A program made the position numbers and the translations under genes. A stretch of DNA of 64,000 bases from Burkholderia sp. FERM BP-3421 (GTDB lineage Bacteria; Pseudomonadota; Gammaproteobacteria; Burkholderiales; Burkholderiaceae): NCBI RefSeq assembly GCF_028657905.1, contig NZ_CP117781.1, positions 2,356,001 through 2,420,000 of the forward strand. Direction: 5' to 3'. The notes beneath the pieces are model-generated. The model worked only from the letters and a program-made list of their open reading frames with translations, did not search any database and was not told the DNA's origin. Of the stretch, positions 8,368-16,579 are shown piece after piece (positions within the stretch are counted from its first letter, which is position 1; each line of letters opens with the position of its first letter).

Positions 8368-9327
8368 TCAGCGCGCTCCGCGATTGGCCAGCGCGACCCC
8401 GGCGATGACGAGCGCCCCGCCCGCGAGCATCGACAGGCTCAGCGTCTCGCCGAGCAGCCCGACCGCGAGCAGCACGCCGAACACCGGCACGAGATTGGTG
8501 AAGACCGCCGCGCGCGCCGGCCCGAGCGCGCGAATGCCCTGGTAATACCAGACGAACCCGACCACCGTGCCGATCGCGCCGAGGTACAGGATCGCGACCG
8601 CCGCCTGCCAGCCGATGCCCGCGCCCTCGCCCGTCGCGGGCGTCAGCAGATGCGCGCCAACCAGCAGCGCGAGCCCCCACAGCGTGGCGTAGGTCGTCGC
8701 GGCCAGCGGCGAAAGCCCCTTGAGCGCGTGGCGGCCGATGATCGTATACGCGCTCCAGCTCGCGACCGCGCCGAGCATGTAGCACTCGCCCGCGCCGAAG
8801 GTGCCGCGCAAGTCGCTGAACAGCGCGAGCAGGTGCCCGCGACCGATCACGAGCAGCGCGCCCGACAACGCGATCCCGATGCCGATCCAGCGCGTCGCCG
8901 ACATCCGCTCGCGCAGCAGGCCCGCCAACAGCAGCGCGGTGACGATCGGCGTCAGCGCGACGAACAGCGCGGTGCGGCCGGCCGGCATGCGGGCCAGCGC
9001 GGCGAAAAAGCACAGGTTGTAGGCGAAGATGCCGGTCAGCCCGAGCGCGAAGGTCGTCGCGACCTGGCGCGCATCGAGTCGCGGCAGCCCGCCCTCGTAC
9101 CGCCACGCCAGCAACACCAGCAGCACGGCGGCGACGCCGAAGCGGCCCATCGCCGCCTGCGACGGCGACATCGCGCCGGCCAGCAGGCGGCCGGCGACGA
9201 AGGTCCCGCCCCAGAACAACGCGACCAGCGTCAGCTTCGCATAGATGGCGGCGCGCGCGGGCGCATCGGGTGCCGATGACGATGCCATCGCTTGATCGAG
9301 GGGAGACGGGGCGGTTCGGGTATGCAT
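8368..9327 (-). CDS. EamA-type (DMT superfamily) transporter
   Basis: This 319-residue inner-membrane protein has ten predicted helices arranged as two homologous EamA halves. The first half opens with LTLVALFWGGTFVAGRLLAG and includes LTGIFAYNLCFFAAL. The second half ends with FTNLVPVFGVLLAVGLLGETL, the conserved end-of-repeat motif. Such proteins export metabolites or amino acids, and the substrate is not predictable. A second possible start lies at 9288 (MASSSAPD). It follows the AEC transporter gene by 22 bases on the same strand and is probably in its operon. Confidence 0.9.
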   Translation of the reverse strand: MHTRTAPSPLDQAMASSSAPDAPARAAIYAKLTLVALFWGGTFVAGRLLAGAMSPSQAAMGRFGVAAVLLVLLAWRYEGGLPRLDARQVATTFALGLTGIFAYNLCFFAALARMPAGRTALFVALTPIVTALLLAGLLRERMSATRWIGIGIALSGALLVIGRGHLLALFSDLRGTFGAGECYMLGAVASWSAYTIIGRHALKGLSPLAATTYATLWGLALLVGAHLLTPATGEGAGIGWQAAVAILYLGAIGTVVGFVWYYQGIRALGPARAAVFTNLVPVFGVLLAVGLLGETLSLSMLAGGALVIAGVALANRGAR

Positions 9328-9349
9328 GAGATCGAGTCGAGAGGAACAA

Positions 9350-10282
9350 TCAGCGCCAGCCCGGCCACGCGTCGAGCGCGCCGACGACGAGCGGCACGGC
9401 CGCCATCGCGGCGAGCGTCTGGAGCGCGGTGATGCCGGCCATCAGCGGCGCGTCGCCGCCGAGCTGGCGCGCCATCAGGTAGGACGCGGAGGACGTCGGC
9501 AGCGCCTGGAACAGCAGCGCGACCGTCAGCGCCGCGCCGCCCAGGCCGAGCGCATGCCCGACCAGCCATGCGGCAGCGGGCAGCGCGACGAACTTGCACG
9601 CCGAGGCGACCGCGACCGGCCCCGCCCAGGCGCGCAGCGCGCCGAAGCGCAGCGCGGCGCCGACGCACATCAGGCCCAGTGGCATCGACGCCGCGCCGAG
9701 CGCGCGCACGACCGGCGCGATCACGGGCGGAAAGCCGACGCCGGCCGTCTGCAGCGCGATGCCGAGCAGGCAGCCGAGCACGAGCGGATTCGCGAGCACA
9801 TGACGCGCGAGCGCGCGGGCGTCGGGACGCAACGCGCCGTGGCAGGCGAACACCGCGACGCAGATCAGGTTCACGAGCGGCACGATGATCGCCACGCACA
9901 CGGCGGCGAGCGCCCCGCCCTGCGCGCCGAACAGCGCGACCGCGACCGCCGCGCCGACGTAGTTGTTGAAGCGGATCGCCCCCTGGAACACCGACGTGAA
10001 CGCGGCTCCGTCGACGCGGACGAGCGGACGCGCCAGCGCGAGCCCGCCCGCGACCAGCGCGGTGGAGCCGACCAGCGTGAGCGCGAGCGGCGCGACCGGC
10101 AGCGACGACAGACGCACGCTCGCGAGATGATCGGCGAACAGCGCGGGCAGCAGGAGGTAATAACAGAGCCGCTCGGCCTGCGACCAGAACGCGGCGGTGA
10201 CGACACCGCCGCGCGCGAGCGCATGGCCCAGCGCGACCAGCAGCGCGACCGGCGCGAGCGCCAGCACGATGGCGGCGCTCAT
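9350..10282 (-). CDS. AEC-family transporter (auxin efflux carrier-like permease)
   Basis: This 310-residue membrane protein consists of two five-helix halves, as in AEC carriers such as malonate transporter MdcF-like proteins. Characteristic segments are FTSVFQGAIRFNNYVGAAVAVALFG in the first half and LPTSSASYLMARQLGGDAPLMAGITALQT near the C-terminus. It probably moves an organic anion. The gene lies between a LysR regulator gene upstream and the EamA transporter downstream, all on the minus strand, so regulation by that LysR protein is plausible. Confidence 0.87.
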   Translation of the reverse strand: MSAAIVLALAPVALLVALGHALARGGVVTAAFWSQAERLCYYLLLPALFADHLASVRLSSLPVAPLALTLVGSTALVAGGLALARPLVRVDGAAFTSVFQGAIRFNNYVGAAVAVALFGAQGGALAAVCVAIIVPLVNLICVAVFACHGALRPDARALARHVLANPLVLGCLLGIALQTAGVGFPPVIAPVVRALGAASMPLGLMCVGAALRFGALRAWAGPVAVASACKFVALPAAAWLVGHALGLGGAALTVALLFQALPTSSASYLMARQLGGDAPLMAGITALQTLAAMAAVPLVVGALDAWPGWR

Positions 10283-10424
10283 CGTCGCGCCCCGCTGCCG
10301 TGCGGCTCACGATGTGCCGCGATGGAAACCCGCCCTCGGTACGACATGGTGACGCTCGTTGAATGGACGACGTCGCCAAGTTAGCACGTTGAACCCACGG
10401 AAATAATGGTGAATTCTCGGGCGA

Positions 10425-11309
10425 TCAATAAGAAATTCTCATGCCAGATTCGGCGACCTGGGCGGCGAAGGCCTGCGCGAAGCGCTGCGCGGGGCGCGAC
10501 TGGTGTTCGAGCAGCACGACCGGGCGGCCCATCTGCGGCTGCCCGAACGGCAGCCGCGCGACGGGCGGCAGGCGCGCGAGCGTTGCGTCGGGCAGCGCGA
10601 CGATCGCCGCGCCGAGGCCGTTCGCGACCATCCGGACGATCGTCTCCGCGCTGTCGAGCACCATCTCCTCGCGCACCCGCACGCCGAGCCGACGCAGTTC
10701 GGCGGCGATCATCCGGCCCGCCCATGCCTGCGCGTCGAAGCGGATGAACGGCAGCGCCTCGAGCAAGGCGCGCGCATCGCGCGTCGCGTATTGCAGCGGC
10801 GCGAGCAGCCAGAAGCGATCTTCGTACAGCGTCGTCCACGCGAGCCCGGCCGGATACGGCCGGACCGGCTGGGTCGTGACGGCCGCGTCGAGTTCGCCCG
10901 CCGCGACCCGATGCGCAAGCTCGATCGACATGCCCGCCGACACGTGGATGCGCAAGGACGGATGCGCGCGCCGGATCGCCAGCAGCGCGTCCGGCAGCGG
11001 GCCGGACAGCGCCGTCTGGATCGCGCCGACGCGCAGCCGCCCGACCAGCCGCTGTTCGTCGCTGAGCGCATCGGGAATCCGGTCGTACAGCGCGAGCACC
11101 TGCTCCGCCTGCGCGAGCAGGATGCGGCCGGCCTCGGTCAGCATCGGCTGCCGCCGCGTGCGGTCGAACAGCTGCACGTTGAATTCGCTTTCGAGGGTCT
11201 TGATCTGCAGGCTCACCGCCGACTGCGTGAGGCCGATCGCCTCGCCGGCGCGCGCGAAGGTCTGATGACGGGCGACGGCGACCAGGGTTCTCAGGGCGCG
11301 GAGTGACAT
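10425..11309 (-). CDS. LysR-family transcriptional regulator
   Basis: This 294-residue protein has a winged helix-turn-helix at residues 1-60 (SLRALRTLVAVARHQTFARA, then LTQSAVSLQIKTLESEFNVQLFDR) and a periplasmic-binding-like effector domain (RLRVGAIQTALSGPLPDALL onwards). I start it at 11309 because upstream in-frame residues are low-complexity and not LysR-like. It precedes the AEC and EamA genes on the same strand and may control them. It also sits 101 bases beyond the end of the encapsulin gene. Effector unknown. Confidence 0.92.
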   Translation of the reverse strand: MSLRALRTLVAVARHQTFARAGEAIGLTQSAVSLQIKTLESEFNVQLFDRTRRQPMLTEAGRILLAQAEQVLALYDRIPDALSDEQRLVGRLRVGAIQTALSGPLPDALLAIRRAHPSLRIHVSAGMSIELAHRVAAGELDAAVTTQPVRPYPAGLAWTTLYEDRFWLLAPLQYATRDARALLEALPFIRFDAQAWAGRMIAAELRRLGVRVREEMVLDSAETIVRMVANGLGAAIVALPDATLARLPPVARLPFGQPQMGRPVVLLEHQSRPAQRFAQAFAAQVAESGMRISY

Positions 11310-11410
11310 GGCGGGATGAGGAAGATGCCCCGTGTCCGCCTGCTGGCGGCGCGGGGCCGGAAGAAGGAGCGCGGGCGGCGCGCGGCGGACCGGCCGGCGC
11401 CGCGGGCAGG

Positions 11411-12205
11411 TCAGCCGACCCGGACCGAGGCCTCGCCCGTCAGCATCAGGAACGTGAAGGTTTCGCGCAAGTAGAGCTTCACGAGCTTGTCCGTGTGGCT
11501 TTGATATCCGATCGACAGATCCTGGCCGAGATGCAGCTCGAAATCGCCGCCCCGGGTCGACAACACGCTGCCGCCCGTGAGCGCGGGCGCCCACACGATC
11601 TCGCCGTTGACGATGCGCTTGATGTGCTCGACGACCGGATAGCCCTGGTCGCTGGCCTCGTTGAGCGCGGTGTACGCATCGGCGCCGAGCAGCACCGAAT
11701 ACGGACCGTCGACGCCCGCGAGCTTCAGCGCTTCGAGCGCGCCGCTGATCGCGGCCGGGTAGTCGGCGACGCTCTTCGGCAGCGCGACCTTCGGATTCGA
11801 CGCGCCCTCGCGCACGCCGACGATCCCGGCCGCCTTGTAGCCGTCGAAGATCGCCCGGTCTTCCGCGAACGCCAGCGCCTTGGCCGCGTCCTTCGCGGGC
11901 TGCCAGTCGGAATCGTTGGAGCCGCGCTCGACATCGTCGATCGCCTCGCGCTGCAGCTCGAACGGCACCGTCAGCTCGACCACCCCGCGATAGTCGCGCA
12001 GCCGCGCGCCCACGCCTTGCTGGGGCGCCGTGATCGCACGCTGGTGACCGGTGCCGACGCCCGCGAACGCCGCGCCGTTCGGCCCCTTGACGTCGACCAC
12101 GCGGCGGCCCGCGACGGAACGCCTGAAGGTGCGCGCGACCTCCTCCTCGATCTGCGACCAGGCGGCGGCCGAAATGGGCGCGAGTTCACGATGCAGGTTA
12201 TTCAT
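11411..12205 (-). CDS. family 1 encapsulin shell protein
   Basis: This 264-residue protein forms an icosahedral protein nanocompartment with the HK97 capsid fold. It opens with MNNLHRELAPISAAAWSQIE, the conserved encapsulin N-terminal helix that binds cargo peptides. It continues with TFRRSVAGRRVVDVKGPNG, DVERGSNDSDWQPAKDAAK and the E-loop/A-domain region, ending with LYLRETFTFLMLTGEASV. The length is typical (about 265). Its ATG overlaps the last 8 bases of the peroxidase gene, so shell and cargo are translationally coupled. The cargo is the upstream DyP peroxidase, whose C-terminus carries a loading peptide. Confidence 0.96.
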   Translation of the reverse strand: MNNLHRELAPISAAAWSQIEEEVARTFRRSVAGRRVVDVKGPNGAAFAGVGTGHQRAITAPQQGVGARLRDYRGVVELTVPFELQREAIDDVERGSNDSDWQPAKDAAKALAFAEDRAIFDGYKAAGIVGVREGASNPKVALPKSVADYPAAISGALEALKLAGVDGPYSVLLGADAYTALNEASDQGYPVVEHIKRIVNGEIVWAPALTGGSVLSTRGGDFELHLGQDLSIGYQSHTDKLVKLYLRETFTFLMLTGEASVRVG

Positions 12206-13235
12206 GGTGCGTTCCTTTGAGTGAGCCGATGTTCAGGGAGCCGTCGCCGACCTCGGCAACGGGCGCGTCGGAAGCGGGCGCGGCCGCGTCGGGCACGCGC
12301 TCGGCAAGCGTTTCCAGCAGCGTCGCGGACGGCACGAAGAACAGCCCGCCCGTCACCGCGCGGCTGTAGTCGAGCAGACGATCGTAATTGCCGGGCGGCA
12401 CGCCGACGAACATGTTCTCGAGCATCTGTTCGATCGGCGCGGGGGTGCGCGCGTAGCCGATGAAGTACGTGCCGAACTCGTTCGCGCCGGGACGGCCGAA
12501 CGGCATGTTGTCGCGCAGGATCTTGACCTCCTCGCCGTCCTCGACGATCGACGTCAGCGCGTTGTGCGCCCAGCTCGGCTTGGCCGTGTCGTCGAGTTCG
12601 ATGTTGTCGTGCTTGGTGCGGCCGATGATGCGTTCCTGCATGTCGACGGGCAGCGCGTTCCAGGCGGCCATGTCGTGCAGGTACTTCTGCACGATCACGT
12701 AGCTGCCGGCCGCGAACCCGGGATCGTCGGCGCCGATCTCGGTGAAATGCGCGGCCTCGCGGCCGACCGGATTCTCCGTGCCGTCGACGAAGCCGACCAT
12801 GCTGCGCTGATCGAAATAGCGGAAGCCATGCACCTCGTCGACCACCGTGACGGCGTCGCCAAGACGCGCGAGCAGTTGCGTCGCGAGTTCGAAGCACAGG
12901 TCGGCCGCGTCCGCGCGGATATGCAGCAGCAGATCGCCGGGCGTCGCCGCCGCGACGCGCCCGCCCGCGCCGAACTCGCGGAACGGATGCAGCGCGGCGG
13001 GGCGCGGCGCGCCGAACAGCGAGTCCCAGGCGCCGGAACTGAAGCCGCACACGCACGACAGGTTGCCGGCCGGCACGCGCGAGCCGACCGCGCGGACCAG
13101 CGCCGCGACGTCGGCGCACCAGGCGCGCACGGTGCCGGCCTGGGCCGCGCCGGCGGCGAGGGTGGCGACGATGAAGATGGCGCTGCGGGTGACGGGGCTG
13201 GAAACGGCTTGCGGTTCGGGGAGATCGACGGGCAT
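12198..13235 (-). CDS. DyP-type heme peroxidase, encapsulin cargo
   Basis: This 345-residue cytosolic heme peroxidase oxidises substrates with H2O2 and is expected inside the encapsulin shell. The DyP signature GFVDGTENP (GxxDG with catalytic Asp) is present, as is the proximal-histidine segment PSWAHNALTS, followed by ILRDNMPFG with the conserved distal-side region and GTYFIGYAR. The last 30 residues are a flexible Ala/Pro-rich linker ending in GSLNIGSLKG, the canonical encapsulin cargo-loading peptide. I chose ATG at 13235 (MPVDLPEPQ); upstream in-frame residues are Pro-rich. No signal peptide is needed. The gene runs directly into the encapsulin gene with an 8-base overlap. Confidence 0.95.
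   Translation of the reverse strand: MPVDLPEPQAVSSPVTRSAIFIVATLAAGAAQAGTVRAWCADVAALVRAVGSRVPAGNLSCVCGFSSGAWDSLFGAPRPAALHPFREFGAGGRVAAATPGDLLLHIRADAADLCFELATQLLARLGDAVTVVDEVHGFRYFDQRSMVGFVDGTENPVGREAAHFTEIGADDPGFAAGSYVIVQKYLHDMAAWNALPVDMQERIIGRTKHDNIELDDTAKPSWAHNALTSIVEDGEEVKILRDNMPFGRPGANEFGTYFIGYARTPAPIEQMLENMFVGVPPGNYDRLLDYSRAVTGGLFFVPSATLLETLAERVPDAAAPASDAPVAEVGDGSLNIGSLKGTHHE
12213..12245 (-). other. encapsulin cargo-loading peptide coding segment
   Basis: These codons specify DGSLNIGSLKG near the end of the DyP peroxidase. The SLxIGSLKG core is the well-known encapsulation signal that docks in a hydrophobic groove on the inner shell surface. It is joined to the enzyme by an Ala/Pro-rich linker. 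Confidence 0.93.
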
Positions 13236-13505
13236 CGGCGCGCGCTCTTCTGGGGGGGCGGGGGGCACTCATTCTTATATGCAGCGTCGTCGATTGTCAA
13301 CGCGACGCGGCCGCGCGCAGCGTGCGGCGCGGCCCCGCGTCCCGCCTGATCGAGGCCGGGGGAGCCGCCCGGCCGCGGCGCCTGCAAGGCCGATGCGCAT
13401 CGGTTACGATCGTGTGTCGCTTGGACGCGCCGGACGCGCCGCCGATACCCGGGCGGGCCGCCGGCGGCCCGCGCCCCGTCCATCACGCCACCACCGAACG
13501 ACACG

Positions 13506-14249
13506 ATGACCGACCGCCCGGCCCCTCGCTTCTCGACCACGATCTCCAACTTCTGGAATGCGTCGTTCCTGAGCGGCGAGATCCTGTACCGCGACGCGCG
13601 CTTCACGCTCGCCGCCAATCCCGATCTCGACGACGATTCGCGGGTCATGGTGCTGACGCGCCCCGACGGCCTGGCGATGGCGGTCGTCACGCCCGAGCTG
13701 GCCGGACGCATGGGCCTGCGTGAACTGCGCAAGCCGTCGGCGGACAGCTTCCGCCGTCGCCTCGCGGACGCCAACCTCGTCCTGCATGGCGCGGATTACC
13801 TGCTCTACTTTTCGGCGGCGGAAAAATACGCGCTGCTGGCGGAGCCCGAGCCTCCCGGCGTGCGCGCGCTGACGACGCGCGATGCCGAGGCGTTTGCCGC
13901 GTTCGAGTCGTGCGCATCGGAGCAGGACCTCGACGACGCCTACGTGGAACTGGCGCACCGGGCGGTATTCGGTGCGTTCCAAGGCGAGCGGCTCGTCAGC
14001 GCGGCCAGCATGTACGCGTGGGAAGACTCGCGCCTGGCCGACCTCGGCGTGCTCACGCTCGCTCACGCGCGCGGGCACGGCCACGCGCGCAAGGTGGTGC
14101 GCGCGCTCTGCCGGCATGCCTATGCGCAGGGATGCGAGCCGCAGTATCGCTGTCAGCTCGACAACGCCGCATCGGTGGCGCTGGCGCGCTCCGTCGGCCT
14201 GACCACGTACGGCACCTGGGAAGTCGTGTCGCCCGATTCCGACGTGTAA
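13506..14249 (+). CDS. GNAT-family N-acetyltransferase (two-domain, about 247 residues)
   Basis: The C-terminal half resembles a GNAT domain: RLADLGVLTLAHARGHGHAR holds the acetyl-CoA loop (about residues 178-197), followed by LDNAASVALARSVGLTTYGTWE, the usual motif B. The N-terminal half, beginning ISNFWNASFLSGEILYRDARFT, has no motif I recognise but is common in this kind of longer GNAT protein. The substrate is unknown. It stands alone between the DyP promoter region and the convergent CDP-diacylglycerol diphosphatase gene. Confidence 0.75.
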   Translation: MTDRPAPRFSTTISNFWNASFLSGEILYRDARFTLAANPDLDDDSRVMVLTRPDGLAMAVVTPELAGRMGLRELRKPSADSFRRRLADANLVLHGADYLLYFSAAEKYALLAEPEPPGVRALTTRDAEAFAAFESCASEQDLDDAYVELAHRAVFGAFQGERLVSAASMYAWEDSRLADLGVLTLAHARGHGHARKVVRALCRHAYAQGCEPQYRCQLDNAASVALARSVGLTTYGTWEVVSPDSDV

Positions 14250-14293
14250 GCGCGGCGCGCTCGCGCGGGAACGCGGCAGGCGGTGGCGGGCGC

Positions 14294-15067
14294 TTACTGG
14301 TGCGCGGCCGCGCCGCCGACCACCGCGCACGTGAAGTCCTGGATTTCTTCCGCGGAGCCCCAGTTGAAATCCGGGATGACGTCCAGTCGATTCGCCAGCA
14401 AGGCCATGCCGCCGTCCCGCAGCCTGACCACGGCGAGGCCGAACTTCGCGATGCTGTCCTCGCGGCGCCGCGCATAGGCGTCGACGATCCTGAACGGATT
14501 CTCGCGGACCAGGTCGTCCGAACCGAGGCGCTTCGCCAGATAGACGTGCCCGTTGATCCGCTGCGCGAGCGGCGCCCAGTCCGGGCCGATGTCGCGCTGC
14601 GCCCCTTCCAGCAGGTGATAGACCTCGGGCTTCAGACAGGACACGTGGATGTGCAGCTGATCCTGCGAGCGCCCGTATTTCGAGTTGATCGCGAACGACA
14701 GATAGGCATCGTCGATCGGCCTGCCGAATTCCTGCGCGAGGCGGCCGCGTTCGTTCCACGCGGCCGCGAAGAAACTCGGCGCGCCGGCCGCCTGAAGCAG
14801 CGGCGACTCGATGCCCGTCACGCGGTGGGTCGGCATGACCAGGTCGTGATACGGGCCGCGCAGATCCTTGAGCACCACGTACTGCGCGGCGAGATCGACC
14901 TTCAGGCACGGATCGGGTTTGCCGTTCGCGGTCTGGTCCGGCACGCACCGCTGGCTGACGATCTCCCACAGCGCATGGGGATTGCCGCGACCATACAGGA
15001 AATACGCCGCGAGAACCGCGACCAGCAGCACAACCGGCACGAGGGAAAACGTGATTTTCCGATTCAT
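14294..15067 (-). CDS. cdh: CDP-diacylglycerol diphosphatase
   Basis: This 257-residue, membrane-anchored enzyme hydrolyses CDP-diacylglycerol to phosphatidate and CMP. A single hydrophobic helix (residues about 5-23) anchors the N-terminus, and the rest is periplasmic. The HIT-like catalytic histidines are visible in SQDQLHIHVSCLKPEV, and the sequence NSKYGRSQDQLHIH is characteristic of the Cdh family. GAGGTG 6 bases before the ATG at 15067 supports this start over the upstream ATGs. It is convergent with the GNAT gene. Confidence 0.92.
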   Translation of the reverse strand: MNRKITFSLVPVVLLVAVLAAYFLYGRGNPHALWEIVSQRCVPDQTANGKPDPCLKVDLAAQYVVLKDLRGPYHDLVMPTHRVTGIESPLLQAAGAPSFFAAAWNERGRLAQEFGRPIDDAYLSFAINSKYGRSQDQLHIHVSCLKPEVYHLLEGAQRDIGPDWAPLAQRINGHVYLAKRLGSDDLVRENPFRIVDAYARRREDSIAKFGLAVVRLRDGGMALLANRLDVIPDFNWGSAEEIQDFTCAVVGGAAAHQ

Positions 15068-15519
15068 CGACACCTCGACAATTGACAGGGCCCGCATCGC
15101 AGCACGCATGATAAGAGCGTGACGGGCCGGAGGGAAACCGGCGTCGCGAGCCGTCGCCGCCGAAGCCGTCGCGACGGGACGCCTCGACGCGCGCGACGTC
15201 TGCCTTGAGCGCGTGCGCGCGCCTCGCGCCAGCGGCCGCCGGCTTTTCGCTGCGCCGCCGATGTGCTATCCTCCCGACCTCGATATTTCAGGTGTGGCGC
15301 TGGCACGTTGCCCGGCACCTGCTGATATCCCGGCCCTCGAAGGGCTTCCTTTACGTTGCATTGAACAAGGCCTGTATGTTGGAGATTGCGGTAATCCGAT
15401 AACCCAAACCCTGCGCAAGCAAGGTGTTTCGGTTATCGATGGGCAAAAAAGCTTGGCGGGCACCCGTTTTTGGTGCGCGCTGGTTATGCACATTCAGATT
15501 ACTGCGTTCGAATTCCAAC
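15068..15519. promoter_or_regulatory. long leader region upstream of the yjhX-like gene
   Basis: About 450 bases separate the divergent cdh start from the yjhX-like start. The part from about 15260 to 15510 has lower GC than the surroundings and contains short open frames on the plus strand, one ending at 15402 (...GFLYVALNKACMLEIAVIR). No Shine-Dalgarno is visible immediately before the yjhX-like ATG. In E. coli the homologous gene is reported to be controlled by an upstream small ORF. A similar leader is possible here but I cannot show it. Confidence 0.35.
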
Positions 15520-15777
15520 ATGAACCTCTCCAGGCCCGAGCAACGGACCCTCCACGTCCTCGCCAAAGGTGGCTGCATCGTGCTGACGCGCGACGCGGCC
15601 GGCAACATCACATCCGCCCAGTGTTTCACCCGCGACGGGTACGTCCTGTCCGACTGCACGCTGAGCGTTTTCACCCGGCTCAAGACCAAACGGCTGATCC
15701 GGTCCCAGGACGGCCGGCCGTATCGGGTCAATCCGGCCGGGCTGCGCGCCGTGCGTTCGCAAGCGGACAACCGCTGA
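15520..15777 (+). CDS. yjhX: YjhX/TopAI-family small protein (putative topoisomerase I inhibitor toxin)
   Basis: This 85-residue protein matches the length and pattern of the UPF0386/YjhX family: NLSRPEQRTLHVLAKGGCI at the N-terminus, SDCTLSVFTRLKTKRLI in the middle, and PYRVNPAGLRAVRSQADNR at the end. In E. coli the family member, called TopAI, binds topoisomerase I and is neutralised by the GNAT protein YjhQ. I start it at the internal ATG 15520, because this gives the family's exact size and the preceding residues are not conserved-looking. A GNAT gene follows 196 bases downstream in the same direction, echoing the E. coli pair. Confidence 0.85.
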   Translation: MNLSRPEQRTLHVLAKGGCIVLTRDAAGNITSAQCFTRDGYVLSDCTLSVFTRLKTKRLIRSQDGRPYRVNPAGLRAVRSQADNR

Positions 15778-15973
15778 CGCGCGCGCGCCCACGTCGCGAC
15801 GATGCGCGCCCGATACGCGCGGCGGCCGGCGGCAGGCCCGGAACGGGCCGTCGTCAGCCGCCGGGCTTCGCGGCCCGACCGATCGCGGCCCGACCGACCC
15901 CGAACGACGACCCGACACCGACGGAGGGCGCACCCGCCCTCCCTCATTCATCGAGCAAGACAGGCAAACCGAC

Positions 15974-16489
15974 ATGAAACACGCATCCATCACCATTCGC
16001 CCCGAGCGCGACGCCGACCTCGACCGCATCCACCGGATCACGGAAGCCGCGTTCCGCGACGAAACGCATTCGAGCCATACCGAGCAGTTCATCGTCGACG
16101 CGCTGCGACGCGCGGGACAGTTGTCCCTCTCCCTCGTCGCGGAACACGACGGCGCGGTCGTGGGCCACGTCGCGATCTCGCCCGTCGCGATCGCATCCGG
16201 CGCAGCCGGCTGGTACGGTCTCGGCCCGGTTTCCGTGCAGCCCGACCAGCAGGGTCGCGGCATCGGCTCGCTGCTGATCACGGCCGCGCTCGACGCATTG
16301 AAAGCGCACGGCGGCCACGGCTGCGTCGTGCTCGGCAATCCCGCGTATTACGGGCGCTTCGGGTTCCGGACGCATCCGGGCCTGACGCTGCCCGGCGTCC
16401 CGCAGGAATATTTCCAGGCGCTGCCCTTGACGGGCGACGTCCCCGCCGGCGACGTGCGGTACCACGCGGCCTTCGAGGCAGTCGAATAA
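15974..16489 (+). CDS. GNAT-family N-acetyltransferase (YhbS/YjhQ-like, possible TopAI antitoxin)
   Basis: This 171-residue GNAT protein belongs to the COG3153-like group: SSHTEQFIVDALRRAGQLSL near residue 35, then the acetyl-CoA loop VQPDQQGRGIGSLLI (about residues 84-98), and the group-specific LGNPAYYGRFGFR and LPGVPQEYFQALPL. These enzymes are predicted small-molecule or protein acetyltransferases. Its position after the YjhX-like gene suggests it plays the part of YjhQ, the proposed antitoxin partner, though the 196-base gap makes independent transcription possible. The antitoxin role is inference. Confidence 0.82.
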   Translation: MKHASITIRPERDADLDRIHRITEAAFRDETHSSHTEQFIVDALRRAGQLSLSLVAEHDGAVVGHVAISPVAIASGAAGWYGLGPVSVQPDQQGRGIGSLLITAALDALKAHGGHGCVVLGNPAYYGRFGFRTHPGLTLPGVPQEYFQALPLTGDVPAGDVRYHAAFEAVE

Positions 16490-16579
16490 ACCGGCGACGC
16501 GGGGGCGCGCCGCGCGCCCCGCTCCGCATACACCCCGCGCGCGGGCCCGATGTCCACGCGCCATTACCGAGATGAATCG

